A DNA stretch of 64,000 bases, taken from assembly GCF_000559025.1 (NCBI RefSeq), contig NZ_JAAN01000012.1, forward strand, positions 1-64,000, written 5' to 3'. A program made the position numbers and the translations under genes. The notes under the pieces were generated by a model that ran no database searches, was not told the DNA's origin, and saw nothing but the letters and a program-made list of their open reading frames with translations. Below are positions 36,858 to 46,462 of the stretch, one piece after another (position 1 is the stretch's first letter; each line of letters begins with the position of its first letter). This stretch comes from Luteimonas huabeiensis HB2. GTDB lineage: Bacteria > Pseudomonadota > Gammaproteobacteria > Xanthomonadales > Xanthomonadaceae.

Positions 36858-38243
36858 TTATGAATCGGAATCGCGCAGGCTTGGGCCTTGGCCCGAGCCG
36901 CCGCCATCGCCGCCGCGCAGCGTGTGCGCGGTGGTGGTCGCGGCATGGGTGAGTTGCTGGCGGCGATGCAGCCGCTTGGCCCAAGCGGGTTGCGCATTGG
37001 CTGCGCCGGAAGTGGCCTCGCCTGCGGCGGCCCGGCCGGATGCCCCGGCTCCACCGGCTGCCGTGCCATCGTCAGCAGCAGCGCCGCTCCAGCCGGAGCG
37101 GAAGGGAGCTGCCATGCGTTGCCCAGCAGCGGAAGCACGGGATGCGATGCCGCGCCCGGCGGACTGCGCGCCGGTCTTGGCGACATTGCCCAAGCCGGCC
37201 ATCGCGCCCTTCGCGCCACCGCCTGCGGCGGCGGAACCGGCCTGGAACGCCGAGCGTGCGCTGCTGGCCGTCGAGGCGGCAGCACGCGCGCCGCTGCCGG
37301 CGAGCTTGGCGGCGGCAGGCGCCATGCGCGCCCCGGCCATGACCGCGCCGCCCACGCCCGTCGCGGCAGCGCCTACGGCAACGGCCGTGCCGGCTGCGCC
37401 TACAGCAGCGCCGGCCATAGCGCCGGCGCCGAGCTGCGGCGCACCGGACACCAGGCCCGTAGCGATGCCAGGGCCGAAGATGCCCAGCGCCAGCAAGGTG
37501 AGCGACGCAAGCATGATGACCAGCGCGTGGTCGATGGACGGGTCATCGGGATGAACCTGGAACTCGGCGAACAGGCCCGAGCCGATGCCGACGATCACGG
37601 CCAGCACCAGTACCTTGACGCCGGACGACACCACGTTGCCCAGCACCTTCTCGGCGAGGAACGCCGTCTTGTTCCACAAGGCAAACGGCACCAGCACGAA
37701 GCCCGCGAGCGTCGTCAGCTTGAACTCGATCAGCGTGATGAAAAGCTGGATTGCCAGCACGAAGAAGCACAAGACCACGACCAGCCAAGCGAGGAACATC
37801 ACCGTGATGGCATCGAGGTTCACAAACACCTCGGGGAAACCGGCCATCTCGCCGACTTGCTCCAGAATCGGAGCGCCTGCGTCGATGCCGGTTTTCGCCA
37901 GTCGGCCCGGCTGCAAGAAGTTCTCCATCGTGATGGTCGAGCCGGTGGCCGTCAGGCCCAGCCCGGCGAAGGAGCGGAACACGATGCCGGCCAGCCAGTT
38001 GAAGTTGCCGATGATGTAAGCGAAGGCACCGACGTAGAGCACCTTGCGCAGCAGCTTGGCGATCACGTCCTCGCCCTGGCCGGTGGCGTGACTCATCGCC
38101 CAATACAGTCCGGCGATCGTCATGTCGATGACGATCAGCGTGGCGGTGAGGAAGGCCACTTCGCCCTGCAACAGCCCGAAACCCGAGTCGATGTAGGTGG
38201 AGAAGATGTTGAGGAAGCGGTCGATGATGGTCACGTCATTCAT
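36858..38243 (-). CDS. trbL: Conjugal transfer protein TrbL (VirB6-like)
   Basis: A 461-residue polytopic inner-membrane protein of the TrbL/VirB6 family. Several hydrophobic segments lie between about 20 and 260 (GLLQGEVAFLTATLIVIDMTIAGLYW onward). They are followed by a long Ala/Gly-rich, probably cytoplasmic tail (270-461) that is the usual variable end of TrbL. It forms part of the translocation channel. Confidence 0.94.
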   Translation of the reverse strand: MNDVTIIDRFLNIFSTYIDSGFGLLQGEVAFLTATLIVIDMTIAGLYWAMSHATGQGEDVIAKLLRKVLYVGAFAYIIGNFNWLAGIVFRSFAGLGLTATGSTITMENFLQPGRLAKTGIDAGAPILEQVGEMAGFPEVFVNLDAITVMFLAWLVVVLCFFVLAIQLFITLIEFKLTTLAGFVLVPFALWNKTAFLAEKVLGNVVSSGVKVLVLAVIVGIGSGLFAEFQVHPDDPSIDHALVIMLASLTLLALGIFGPGIATGLVSGAPQLGAGAMAGAAVGAAGTAVAVGAAATGVGGAVMAGARMAPAAAKLAGSGARAAASTASSARSAFQAGSAAAGGGAKGAMAGLGNVAKTGAQSAGRGIASRASAAGQRMAAPFRSGWSGAAADDGTAAGGAGASGRAAAGEATSGAANAQPAWAKRLHRRQQLTHAATTTAHTLRGGDGGGSGQGPSLRDSDS

Positions 38244-38560
38244 GGCGTGTCCTCCGGTACGGCGGTCAAGGGCGGCGCTTCGCCATCGGCCGGTTCATCG
38301 AAGCTCGGCAGGATCGGCGGCAGGTCGGCCAGCGTCTGGTATTCATCCGGCCCGGCCTGGCCGGAGAAGAAGCGCCGCCGGAAGGCTTCGGCGGCGGCGC
38401 GGCAGGCGTCCTCGCCCGTGGCCTGCCGGTCGGCTGCGCATTGCGCGCGCAATGCCTTGAGCCGCACGGGATCGGCGGCCAGGGCATCGGCAAGGTGGTC
38501 GGCCGGCTGCTCGCTGCACGCGGCCAGCAGCGCGACACACAGGACGAGGACGCATCGCAT
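38240..38560 (-). CDS. trbK: Small lipoprotein, TrbK-like entry exclusion candidate
   Basis: A 106-residue lipoprotein: the signal MRCVLVLCVALLAAC has a clear lipobox (LAAC, Cys15). The segment DPVRLKALRAQCAADRQATGEDACRAAAEA is shared in pattern with the EexN-like lipoprotein at 46184-46462 (ERLKALRQQCKTDR..GDVLCNRVAEA). Position between trbJ and trbL matches TrbK, which in IncP plasmids blocks mating between donors. Assignment rests on context and this pattern. Confidence 0.75.
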   Translation of the reverse strand: MRCVLVLCVALLAACSEQPADHLADALAADPVRLKALRAQCAADRQATGEDACRAAAEAFRRRFFSGQAGPDEYQTLADLPPILPSFDEPADGEAPPLTAVPEDTP

Positions 38561-38572
38561 GGCGGCCTCCCG

Positions 38573-39298
38573 TCAGTTGCCGTAGAAGTTCACGGACTGC
38601 GGCGTGTACGGCGTGCCGTCGCCCAGGAAGCGCCGCCGCACCTCGCGGGCGCGCTCCGTGGCTGCCGCCTGCCGCGCCAGCTCCAGCGCAGTCGCTCGGT
38701 CTTGCGTGATCTGGAGCCGCTGCGCCTGGATCGACTGCTTGGCTTGCAAGGCCAGCAACTGATTCATAGCCTGCATTGCTTGCAGCGCGCCTTCGGCCGA
38801 CTGGCTCCTGCCCACAAGGTCGGCCAGCACGCTTTCGTCTTCGCCCAAGTTCTGCGACACCTGCGCCTGCATCTGCATCGTGGTCTGCAAGCCGTTGAGC
38901 GTGTTTCGCCAACGCTCCTGCGCGTCGCGGTACATCTGGTCGCCGCTGATCGTGGCGGCGTACTGCTCGGGATACAGGCGCGCGAACTCCCGATCCAAAT
39001 TCGTCACTTCGTAGGCCAAGCCCCTGGCCTGGGCGATCAGTCGTTCGGTCGTCGCCAGATTGGCGCGCAACTGGTTCACCACGCTGGACGGCAGGCTGGC
39101 GAGGTTGCGCGCCTGGTTCATCAGCATCTGCGCTTCGTTCTGAAGCTGCTGGATCTGGTTGTTGATCTGCTCCAGCGTGCGGATCGCGGTTAGCGTGTTC
39201 TGCACGAGGTTCGTCGGATCGACCACGACCCATTGCGCATGGGCGGTGGCAGTGCAAAGCATGGCCGCGATAGCGGCGGCGATAAGGCGCTTTTTCAT
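38573..39298 (-). CDS. trbJ: Conjugal transfer protein TrbJ (VirB5-like)
   Basis: A 241-residue periplasmic protein of the TrbJ/VirB5 family. It has a cleavable signal peptide (MKKRLIAAAIAAMLCTATAHAQ), then long amphipathic helices rich in Gln and Asn (LEQINNQIQQLQNEAQMLMN). VirB5 proteins are minor pilus components at the tip. Its ATG overlaps the end of trbE. Confidence 0.94.
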   Translation of the reverse strand: MKKRLIAAAIAAMLCTATAHAQWVVVDPTNLVQNTLTAIRTLEQINNQIQQLQNEAQMLMNQARNLASLPSSVVNQLRANLATTERLIAQARGLAYEVTNLDREFARLYPEQYAATISGDQMYRDAQERWRNTLNGLQTTMQMQAQVSQNLGEDESVLADLVGRSQSAEGALQAMQAMNQLLALQAKQSIQAQRLQITQDRATALELARQAAATERAREVRRRFLGDGTPYTPQSVNFYGN

Positions 39299-41748
39299 GA
39301 CAGGTTCTCCAGGGATTGGTCAGCGAGGGAACCCGGCGCGAGGCCGGGGAACGAGGGCAGCAGGTCGGCCGCCCAATCGAGGCCGCGATGGCGCAGCCAG
39401 GCGCCCGCGAAGCCAGGCACGCCGGCGTCCAGCAGCACGCGGCCTATGTCGCGCTGGTCTTGCGGCGTGGAAGCGCCCGCAAACGCCAGCGCTGCCGGCC
39501 CCAGATCGAGGTCGAACAGGCGGTTGCCGAGGCGGGATTGGTAGTAGTAGTCTCGCTTGGGCTGCGCAGTGGCGACGATTTCGATCTGCCGCATGTTGAG
39601 GCCGAAGCCCTCGTAGATCGTGCGAATCTGCGGCTCTGTCGCCTGCGGGTTGGGCAAGAAAATCCGACTCGCGCAGCTCTCGATGATCGCGGGCGCGATG
39701 CTGGAATCCTTGATGTCGGCGAGGCTCTGCGTGGCGAAGATGACGCTGACGTTCTTCTTGCGCAGTGTCTTGAGCCACTGGCGGATACGCGCGGCAAACA
39801 CCGGGGCATCGAGGAACAGCCACGCTTCATCGAGGATCAGCAGCGTGGGCGCCCCGTCGAAGCGTTCATCGAAACGCGCAAAGAGGTAATGCAGCACGGC
39901 CATGACGGCGGCCTTGCTGTGCATCAGCTCCTCCATCTCGAAGCACTGCACGTCGGCCATGCCCAGCCGGTCATGGTCGGCGTCCAGCAGCTTGCCGTGG
40001 GCGCCACCCAGCACATAGGGCGACAGCGCCTGCCGCAACGTGTTCGATTGCAGCAGCACGGAAAGCCCCGTCATCGTGCGCTGCTCCACCGGCGCACCGG
40101 CGAGACTTCCCAGCGCCGACCAGATAGCCGCCTTCTCGTCGGGGCCGACCGCCACGCCTTCGTGCAGCAAGCGACCTTCGATCCATTCGGCGGCCCAGGT
40201 GCGGTAGCCCTCACGGTCGATGCACGCGAGTGGCTGGAAGGCGATTTCGCCATCCGTGCCCAGGTCGTAGTGCTCGCCGCCCAGCCCGAGGATCGCGGCG
40301 CGCATGGAACGGCCCATGTCGAAGGCGAAGATGCGCGAGCCGCAATAGCGGCGAAATTGCATCGCCAGCGTGGCGAGCAAGACCGACTTGCCCATGCCAG
40401 TCGGCCCCGCGACCAGCGTGTGGCCCACGTCGCCGATGTGCGTGACCAGCCGGAACGGCGTGGCGCCATCGGTGCGCGTGACGATCAGCGGGGGGCCGTC
40501 CAGGTGTTCGTTCTTCTCCGGCCCGGCCCATACCGCCGACACCGGCATCATGTGCGCCAGATTCAGCGTCGAGACGATGGGCTGGCGCACGTTGGCGTAA
40601 GCATTGCCGGGGAGCGAGGACAGCCAGGCATCCACGGCATTGAGCGTTTCAGGGATGGTGACGAAGCCCCGACCCTGGATGACGCGCTCTACCATGCGTA
40701 GCTTCTCGTCTGCGATGGCGGCGTCCTCGTCCATGACGGTGACGGTCGCCGTCAGATAGCCGAAGGCGACTTGATCGCTGCCCAGCTCCTGCAAGGCCGC
40801 GTCGGCGTCGGCCGCCTTGTTGCTGGCGTCGGTATCGACCAGCGGGCTTTCCTGCTGGAAGATCGTCTCGCGCAGCAGCGCGATGACGTTCTTCCTTTTC
40901 GCAAACCACTGGCGGCGTAGGCGCCCCAACTCCCGTTCCGCCTCGGCTTTGTCGAGGCAGAGAAAGCGTGTGCTCCAGCGGTACGCAAAACCGAGGCGGT
41001 TGAGGTCGTCCAGAATCCCCGGCCAGGTCGAGGTCGGGAAGCCGCGCACCGACACCACGCGCAGGTGCTGGTCGCCCAGCATGGGCGCCAACCCACCGAC
41101 CAGCTCGGAATCGGTCAGCAGCGCGTCGATGTGGAACGGCACTTCGGGCACGCCCACGCGATAGCGCCGCGTCGAGATGGTCGCGTGCAGGTAGGTCAGC
41201 GTCTGCGCGTCATCGAGCCAGTCAATTTCCGGCATCACGCCGTCAAGCAGGTCAAAGACGCGATCCGTTTCCGCGACGAAGGCTTGCAGCCGCTCGCGCC
41301 AGTCCACGCCATTCGTCGGCGTGTTCTCGTAGAGCATCTTGGCTGCACGGGCGCGGGATTCTTCCGGCGGCAGGTAAAGCAGCGTCAGGTGATAGCCGCT
41401 CTCGAAGTGATGGCCGGATTCCTCAAACGCGGCCCGGCGTTCTTCCTCAACCAGCCACGAAAGCGGCTCGGGAAAGTCCGAGTGCGGATAGTCGGCCGCG
41501 GGCCGGCGCTCGGCTTCGATAAACAGCGCCCAGCCCGATCCCATGCGGCGCAGCGCGTTGTTCAGTCGCGCCGACGTGGCGACCAGCTCGCCTTGCGTCG
41601 CGCTGTCGAGGTCAGGCCCGCGAAACCGGGCCGTGCGCTGGAAACTTCCGTCCTTGTTCAAAACGACGCCTGGTGCGACCAGCCCGGCCCAGGGCAGCCA
41701 GTCGGCAAGCAAGGCCGGGCGCTGGCGGTATTCGGCGAGGTTCAGCAT
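39295..41748 (-). CDS. trbE: Conjugal transfer ATPase TrbE (VirB4-like)
   Basis: An 817-residue VirB4/TrbE ATPase that energises assembly of the mating channel. The N-terminal CagE/TrbE domain (LAEYRQRPALLADWLPWAGL) is followed by the ATPase domain. Walker A is AGPTGMGKS near 450 and Walker B is TLLILDEAWLFL near 635. The ATQSLADI motif follows. Length and motif order are normal for the family. Confidence 0.97.
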   Translation of the reverse strand: MLNLAEYRQRPALLADWLPWAGLVAPGVVLNKDGSFQRTARFRGPDLDSATQGELVATSARLNNALRRMGSGWALFIEAERRPAADYPHSDFPEPLSWLVEEERRAAFEESGHHFESGYHLTLLYLPPEESRARAAKMLYENTPTNGVDWRERLQAFVAETDRVFDLLDGVMPEIDWLDDAQTLTYLHATISTRRYRVGVPEVPFHIDALLTDSELVGGLAPMLGDQHLRVVSVRGFPTSTWPGILDDLNRLGFAYRWSTRFLCLDKAEAERELGRLRRQWFAKRKNVIALLRETIFQQESPLVDTDASNKAADADAALQELGSDQVAFGYLTATVTVMDEDAAIADEKLRMVERVIQGRGFVTIPETLNAVDAWLSSLPGNAYANVRQPIVSTLNLAHMMPVSAVWAGPEKNEHLDGPPLIVTRTDGATPFRLVTHIGDVGHTLVAGPTGMGKSVLLATLAMQFRRYCGSRIFAFDMGRSMRAAILGLGGEHYDLGTDGEIAFQPLACIDREGYRTWAAEWIEGRLLHEGVAVGPDEKAAIWSALGSLAGAPVEQRTMTGLSVLLQSNTLRQALSPYVLGGAHGKLLDADHDRLGMADVQCFEMEELMHSKAAVMAVLHYLFARFDERFDGAPTLLILDEAWLFLDAPVFAARIRQWLKTLRKKNVSVIFATQSLADIKDSSIAPAIIESCASRIFLPNPQATEPQIRTIYEGFGLNMRQIEIVATAQPKRDYYYQSRLGNRLFDLDLGPAALAFAGASTPQDQRDIGRVLLDAGVPGFAGAWLRHRGLDWAADLLPSFPGLAPGSLADQSLENLS

Positions 41749-41763
41749 CGCGGCGTCCTCCCC

Positions 41764-42036
41764 TCAAACGTCCAGCAGCGGGCGGTGCTTGATGTGCCGG
41801 GCGAAGACCTGCATGAACTGCGGATCGACGCGCGCACCCCATACCGCCAGCGAATGGCCGACGATCCAGAGCACCACACCGGGAATCCACAGTTGCAGGC
41901 CCAGGCCGACGGCGGCGGCCAGCGTGCCGTTGGCGATCGCCACGGTGCGCGGCGCACCGCCAAGCAGAATCGGCTCGGTCAGCGAGCGATGCAGCGGCAC
42001 CTCGAAGCCGTCCGCGAAGGTGTCCGGGGCACTCAT
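41764..42036 (-). CDS. trbD: Conjugal transfer protein TrbD (VirB3-like)
   Basis: A 90-residue VirB3/TrbD inner-membrane protein: VPLHRSLTEPILLGGAPR at the N-terminus is the family signature, followed by two hydrophobic segments (about 33-65). The ATG at 42036 overlaps the trbC stop. It works with TrbE in channel assembly. Confidence 0.93.
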   Translation of the reverse strand: MSAPDTFADGFEVPLHRSLTEPILLGGAPRTVAIANGTLAAAVGLGLQLWIPGVVLWIVGHSLAVWGARVDPQFMQVFARHIKHRPLLDV

Positions 42037-42416
42037 ACGACGGCCCCGCCGGAGAAGCTGAAGAACGACAGGAAGAAGCTCGAAGCCGCGAAGGCGATGG
42101 ACAGGCCGAAGACGATCTGGATCAGCTTGCGGAATCCGCCGGACGTGTCGCCGAACGCGAGTGCGAGGCCCGTGGCGATGATGATGATGACCGCGACGAT
42201 GCGCGCCACCGGCCCCTGGATGGATTCGAGGATGAATTGCAGTGGGCCTTCCCACGGCATCGAGGAACCGGCGGCCTGCGCGGTCCCGGCCAGGAACAAC
42301 AGCAGCGCGGCCAGCAGCAACCCTTGCCCCGCAGGGCGGGCTAGGCAGCGCAGCCGCGCAAGACGCAAAGCCGGATTTGCAAAAAAACGGAAAGCAGGAA
42401 CGATCATCTGCGTCAT
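42033..42416 (-). CDS. trbC: Conjugal transfer pilin TrbC (VirB2-like)
   Basis: A 127-residue prepilin of the conjugative pilus. A long signal region ends in LLFLAGTAQAAG. Two hydrophobic helices (IVAVIIIIATGLALAFG and the VFGLSIAFAASSFFLSFF end) follow, as in VirB2/TrbC. IncP TrbC is cyclised by TraF, and a TraF homologue is encoded at 51441-52028. Both ends overlap neighbours by ATGA. Confidence 0.93.
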   Translation of the reverse strand: MTQMIVPAFRFFANPALRLARLRCLARPAGQGLLLAALLLFLAGTAQAAGSSMPWEGPLQFILESIQGPVARIVAVIIIIATGLALAFGDTSGGFRKLIQIVFGLSIAFAASSFFLSFFSFSGGAVV

Positions 42417-43477
42417 GGCAGTTCTCCAAGTGAGTGAGGGGATGGGGAAGTCGCCGCAGCGGGTGCGGCATCGGGAAGTGGCGGCAGCTCGAGAAACGGC
42501 GTTTCCAGCGCGTCCGCCAGTTGGTAGCCCACGCCGTCGAAGCCGACGACGCGGGCGATGCTCTCGATGCGGCGCTTGCGCCCGCGCCCGGCGATATAGA
42601 TCACGACGTTGACCGCTTCGGCGATTAGCGCACGCGGCGGGTTCACCGCCACTTCGAGAATCAGTTGCTCCAGGCGCAGCAGCGCGCCCAGCGCGGAGCC
42701 GGCATGGATCGTGGCGATGCCGCCCGGATGGCCGGTGCCCCACACCTTGATGAGATCCAGCGCCTCGGCGCCACGCACCTCGCCGACGACCACGCGATCC
42801 GGGCGCAGGCGCATGGACGAGCGCACCAGTTCGGTCATCGACACCACGCCCGCGCGCGTGCGCAGCGGCACATGGTCGCGGGCCGCGCACTGCAACTCCA
42901 CCGTGTCTTCGAGCACCAGCACGCGGTCGCCCGTGGCGGCGATCTCGGCCAGCAGCGCATTGGCGAGCGTGGTCTTGCCCGTGCTGGTACCGCCGGCGAT
43001 CAGGACGTTCTGGCGCTCGCGCACAGCGCACGCGAGAAAGCCCGCCTGAGCGCTGGTCATCATCCCGTCGATGACGTACCGCTCCAGCGGAATCACGCCC
43101 ACGGCGCGCTTGCGCAAAGCGAAGGCCGGCCCAGGTGCAGCCGGCGGCAAGATGCCCTCGAAACGTTCGCCGGTTTCGGGCAGCTCGGCGGACAGCAACG
43201 GCTGGCCGCGATGGACTTCCGCGCCGACATGGGCGGCAACCAAGCGGATGATGCGTTCGCCATCGGCCTCGGACAGCTCCACGCCCATCGGTGCGCGGCC
43301 CGAGGACAGGCGATCTATCCAAAGGGTGCGATCGGGGTTGAGCATCACTTCCACCACGTCCGGGTCTTCCAGCGCAGCGGCGATCAGCGGCCCCATCGCC
43401 GTGCGCAGCATCTGGATGCGCCGGTCGAGCGAAGTGGCGGTCATGGACTGCCCTTCAATGGGAATTTGGGCGCTCAT
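42413..43477 (-). CDS. trbB: Conjugal transfer ATPase TrbB (VirB11-like)
   Basis: A 354-residue VirB11/TrbB hexameric ATPase. Walker A is GGTSTGKTT near 167-175. The Asp box, Walker B ([13 protein letters not shown]) and His box ([14 protein letters not shown]) are all present. First ATPase gene of the trb operon. It carries one CTCGAG site at 42488. Confidence 0.96.
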   Translation of the reverse strand: MSAQIPIEGQSMTATSLDRRIQMLRTAMGPLIAAALEDPDVVEVMLNPDRTLWIDRLSSGRAPMGVELSEADGERIIRLVAAHVGAEVHRGQPLLSAELPETGERFEGILPPAAPGPAFALRKRAVGVIPLERYVIDGMMTSAQAGFLACAVRERQNVLIAGGTSTGKTTLANALLAEIAATGDRVLVLEDTVELQCAARDHVPLRTRAGVVSMTELVRSSMRLRPDRVVVGEVRGAEALDLIKVWGTGHPGGIATIHAGSALGALLRLEQLILEVAVNPPRALIAEAVNVVIYIAGRGRKRRIESIARVVGFDGVGYQLADALETPFLELPPLPDAAPAAATSPSPHSLGELP

Positions 43478-43950
43478 GTCGCACGCTCCCGCGCCTGCGC
43501 GACGGCCGCCGCGTCCTCCATCCGCATCCCGAAATCATGGCCTTGGGGGTGCAGCTCCTCCACCACGTCGCGCACCAGGCTGCGCCCGCGCAGCAGATGG
43601 CGGCTGAGCTGTTCCACGAACTGCTCGAAGCGCGCTTTGCCCTGGGCGCGGGCGGCGTCTTGGTGCGCCTCGGGAACTGGCGTGCTGACGGTCAGGTAGT
43701 AGCGGATGAACAGCGCCAGCGTCTCGATGGCGATGTTCTGGTCGCGCTCCATGCGCTCGGCCTGGCGAGCCAGGCGATCGAGCCGCTTGGCAATCGCGGC
43801 TTCGCGCTGGTCGGCGGCATCGGGCGACAGCCACGATGCGAGTGCCGCCGCGACGATGGACGACTTTGAGACGCCTTTCTTGGCGGCCAGCTCGTCCAGG
43901 CGCTTGGCGTGCTCGTTCTGGATGAACAGATTGAGGCGGTATTGGCTCAT
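43474..43950 (-). CDS. Ribbon-helix-helix (CopG-like) regulator
   Basis: A 158-residue protein whose N-terminus ([21 protein letters not shown], then [18 protein letters not shown]) fits a ribbon-helix-helix DNA-binding domain. A longer helical tail follows. It sits between traG and trbB with ATGA overlaps on both sides, as in other Tn4371-like elements. It probably controls transfer genes, which is inference. Confidence 0.85.
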   Translation of the reverse strand: MSQYRLNLFIQNEHAKRLDELAAKKGVSKSSIVAAALASWLSPDAADQREAAIAKRLDRLARQAERMERDQNIAIETLALFIRYYLTVSTPVPEAHQDAARAQGKARFEQFVEQLSRHLLRGRSLVRDVVEELHPQGHDFGMRMEDAAAVAQARERAT

Positions 43951-45947
43951 AGGTCGATTCCGTCGTTGGGGTCGAGGGAAGCCAGCCGGGCCGTGCGCTG
44001 CATGGCCGGATCGAGGTGGCGAGGAAGTGGAAGCGGAAGGTCGTCGTCGTCATCGAGCAGCGCGAGGTCGGCCGCGGGCGCGGCCAGCTCGGGGGCGTAG
44101 GCGACGATTTCGGAGAGTTCGGGTTGACGGCGCGGGCCGCCGTCGTCGGCGGAGCCGAGGCCATCGGCGGATGCCGTGGCCGGCGCGGCGGGCGCCGGCG
44201 GAATCGCCAGGCCGCCCCAGTCATCCGAGCGCGACGGCGGCGCGTCCGCGTACTGCCCGTTCGCCAGTGCAGGCGGTGGCAGCACGCGCCGCTTGAAATT
44301 GGCGTCCGCGTAGTAGCGCAGCTTTCGCGCCTTGATCGGCGCCACGCTGGACACCATCACCACGGCCTCGTCAGGCGGAAGCTGCATCACTTCACCCGGC
44401 GTCAGCAGCGGACGGGCCGTTTCCTGGCGCGACACCATGAGGTGCCCCAGCCACGGCGCCAGCCGGTGGCCGGCGTAGTTGCGCTGCGCGCGCAGTTCGG
44501 TCGCGGTGCCCAGCGTCTCGGAAATCCGTTTGGCGGTACGTTCGTCGTTCGTGGCGAACGTCACGCGCACATGGCAGTTGTCGAGGATCGAATGGTTCTG
44601 CCCATACGCCTTGTCGATCTGGTTGAGCGACTGTGCGATGAGGAAGCTGCGGATGCCGTAGCCCGCCATGAAGGCCAGCGCCGTCTCGAAGAAGTCCAGG
44701 CGCCCGAGTGCCGGAAACTCGTCGAGCATCAGCAGCAGCTTGTGGCGGCGCGCGATGCCGTCGGAGCCGTCGAGCGATTCGGTGAGGCGCCGCCCGATCT
44801 GGTTGAGGATCAGGCGAATGAGTGGCTTCGTCCGTGAGATGTCCGAAGGTGGCACCACCAGGTACAGCGACACCGGATGCTCGGCCGCGATCAGGTCAGC
44901 GATGCGCCAATCGCAGCGCGACGTGACTTCGGCCACCGTGGGATCGCGGTACAGGCCGAGGAACGACATGGCCGTGCTCAACACGCCGGAACGCTCGTTG
45001 TCCGACTTGTTGAGCACTTCGCGCGCAGCAGACGCCACCACCGGATGCGGGCCATCGCCGAGGTGCGGCGTGGTCATCATCCGGTGCAATGTCAGCTCGA
45101 AGGGACAGGCCGGGTCGCTGAGGAAATTGGCGACGCCGCGCAGCGTCTTGTCCTCGCCCGCGTAGAGCACATGCAGGATGGCCCCGACCAGCAGCGCGTG
45201 CGAGGTCTTCTCCCAATGGTTGCGCTTCTCCAGCGCGCCTTCGGGATCGACCAAAATGTCGGCGATGTTCTGCACGTCGCGCACTTCGTGCGCGCCGCGC
45301 CGCACCTCCAGCAGTGGGTTGTAGGCGGCCGACCGGCTATCTGTGGGATTGAACAGCAGGCAGTGCGAGAAACGCGAGCGCCAGCCGGCGGTGATGCTCC
45401 AGTTCTCACCCTTGATGTCGTGGATGACGGCCGAGGCGGGCCAGGACAGCAGCGTAGGCACCACCAGGCCGACACCCTTGCCTGAGCGCGTTGGCGCGAA
45501 GGTCAGGACGTGTTCCGGGCCTTCGTGGCGCAGGTACTGGCGATCATGCTGGCCCAGGAACACGCCGGCAGGCTGCGTGAGGCCGGCCTTGCGAATGTCT
45601 TGCGCGTTCGCCCAGCGCGCAGAGCCGTAGGTCGTGACCAGGCGTGCTTGGCGCGAGCGCCAGACCGACATGGCAATGGCAACGACAACGGCGACCATGC
45701 CGCTGGCGCCGGCAATGGCGCCGCCGGTGTCGAAGACCTCCGGCGCATACGCGCCGAAGAAGAACCACCACTCAAACAGTTTCCACGGGTGGTAGATCGA
45801 CGTGCCGAGAAAGTCGAACCAGGGCGAACCAAGGCGTAGCTGATAGCCCAGGGCGGCTGCTGTCCATTGCGTGGCGCTCCATACGCCAGCGATCACGATG
45901 CCGAACACAACGGCGATCTGACCGAACACCACGTTCGTCCCTTGCAT
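43947..45947 (-). CDS. traG: Type IV coupling protein TraG (VirD4-like)
   Basis: A 666-residue coupling ATPase that links the relaxosome to the secretion channel. Two N-terminal membrane segments (about 8-28 and 75-97) precede Walker A APTRSGKGVG near 151-160. Walker B LLMLDEFPALGRL lies near 407-419, and the AQSLNQI motif follows. It heads the traG-trb operon, which must have its own promoter because a terminator lies at 46104-46140 upstream. Confidence 0.96.
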   Translation of the reverse strand: MQGTNVVFGQIAVVFGIVIAGVWSATQWTAAALGYQLRLGSPWFDFLGTSIYHPWKLFEWWFFFGAYAPEVFDTGGAIAGASGMVAVVVAIAMSVWRSRQARLVTTYGSARWANAQDIRKAGLTQPAGVFLGQHDRQYLRHEGPEHVLTFAPTRSGKGVGLVVPTLLSWPASAVIHDIKGENWSITAGWRSRFSHCLLFNPTDSRSAAYNPLLEVRRGAHEVRDVQNIADILVDPEGALEKRNHWEKTSHALLVGAILHVLYAGEDKTLRGVANFLSDPACPFELTLHRMMTTPHLGDGPHPVVASAAREVLNKSDNERSGVLSTAMSFLGLYRDPTVAEVTSRCDWRIADLIAAEHPVSLYLVVPPSDISRTKPLIRLILNQIGRRLTESLDGSDGIARRHKLLLMLDEFPALGRLDFFETALAFMAGYGIRSFLIAQSLNQIDKAYGQNHSILDNCHVRVTFATNDERTAKRISETLGTATELRAQRNYAGHRLAPWLGHLMVSRQETARPLLTPGEVMQLPPDEAVVMVSSVAPIKARKLRYYADANFKRRVLPPPALANGQYADAPPSRSDDWGGLAIPPAPAAPATASADGLGSADDGGPRRQPELSEIVAYAPELAAPAADLALLDDDDDLPLPLPRHLDPAMQRTARLASLDPNDGIDL

Positions 45948-46103
45948 GACCCGACCTCCGATTTCTCCTGCGCTGATTCCTCATGGAAAGAGCGGCACAA
46001 GGACGTGCCGCAAGCGTCAGGATCGGTGCCGGGTCAGTGCCGGTCAAAGACCGTTTCAAGCAGAAAGGTCGAGCAAAAAGACAGAATGAGCGTGACAGCG
46101 AGC

Positions 46104-46140
46104 CAAAGAAAAACGCCGCAAGCGCAGGCGCATTGCGGCG
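46104..46140 (-). terminator. Terminator after the eexN gene
   Basis: Minus-strand stem CGCCGCAA (46140-46133) and TTGCGGCG (46121-46114), with an 11-nt loop, is followed by TTTTTCTTTGG. It closes the eamA-lysR-eexN transcript before traG. The rest of the 236-bp gap shows no gene. Confidence 0.88.
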
Positions 46141-46183
46141 TGTCGAGCAGAAAAATGAAGGCGATGCGGCGAGCCGCCAACGA

Positions 46184-46462
46184 TCAGAACTTGGGCGGTT
46201 CCTTCGGCGGCGTGTAGGGCGTTTCGCCGTCGCCATAGAACCGTTTGCGCGTGGCCTCGGCCACCCGGTTACACAGCACGTCGCCTAGCTTGGGGCGATC
46301 CGTCTTGCATTGCTGGCGCAGCGCTTTGAGCCGTTCGGGATTGGCCGCGAGTTCTTCCACCGTCGGGATATTCGCCTCCGACGTGTTGGCCTTCTGAGGT
46401 GCTTCGGACTGGCCACAGGCGGTCAACACGGCGAATAGCAAAAGCGGGATGATGATTTTCAT
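46184..46462 (-). CDS. EexN-family entry-exclusion lipoprotein
   Basis: A 92-residue lipoprotein with signal MKIIIPLLLFAVLTAC (lipobox LTAC, Cys16). It has the EexN-like core VEELAANPERLKALRQQCKTDRPK and ends with RKRFYGDGETPYTPP. Such proteins prevent redundant transfer into cells already holding the element. It is a second candidate beside the trbK-like gene. Its ATG overlaps the lysR stop, so it is in the eamA-lysR transcript. Confidence 0.85.
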   Translation of the reverse strand: MKIIIPLLLFAVLTACGQSEAPQKANTSEANIPTVEELAANPERLKALRQQCKTDRPKLGDVLCNRVAEATRKRFYGDGETPYTPPKEPPKF

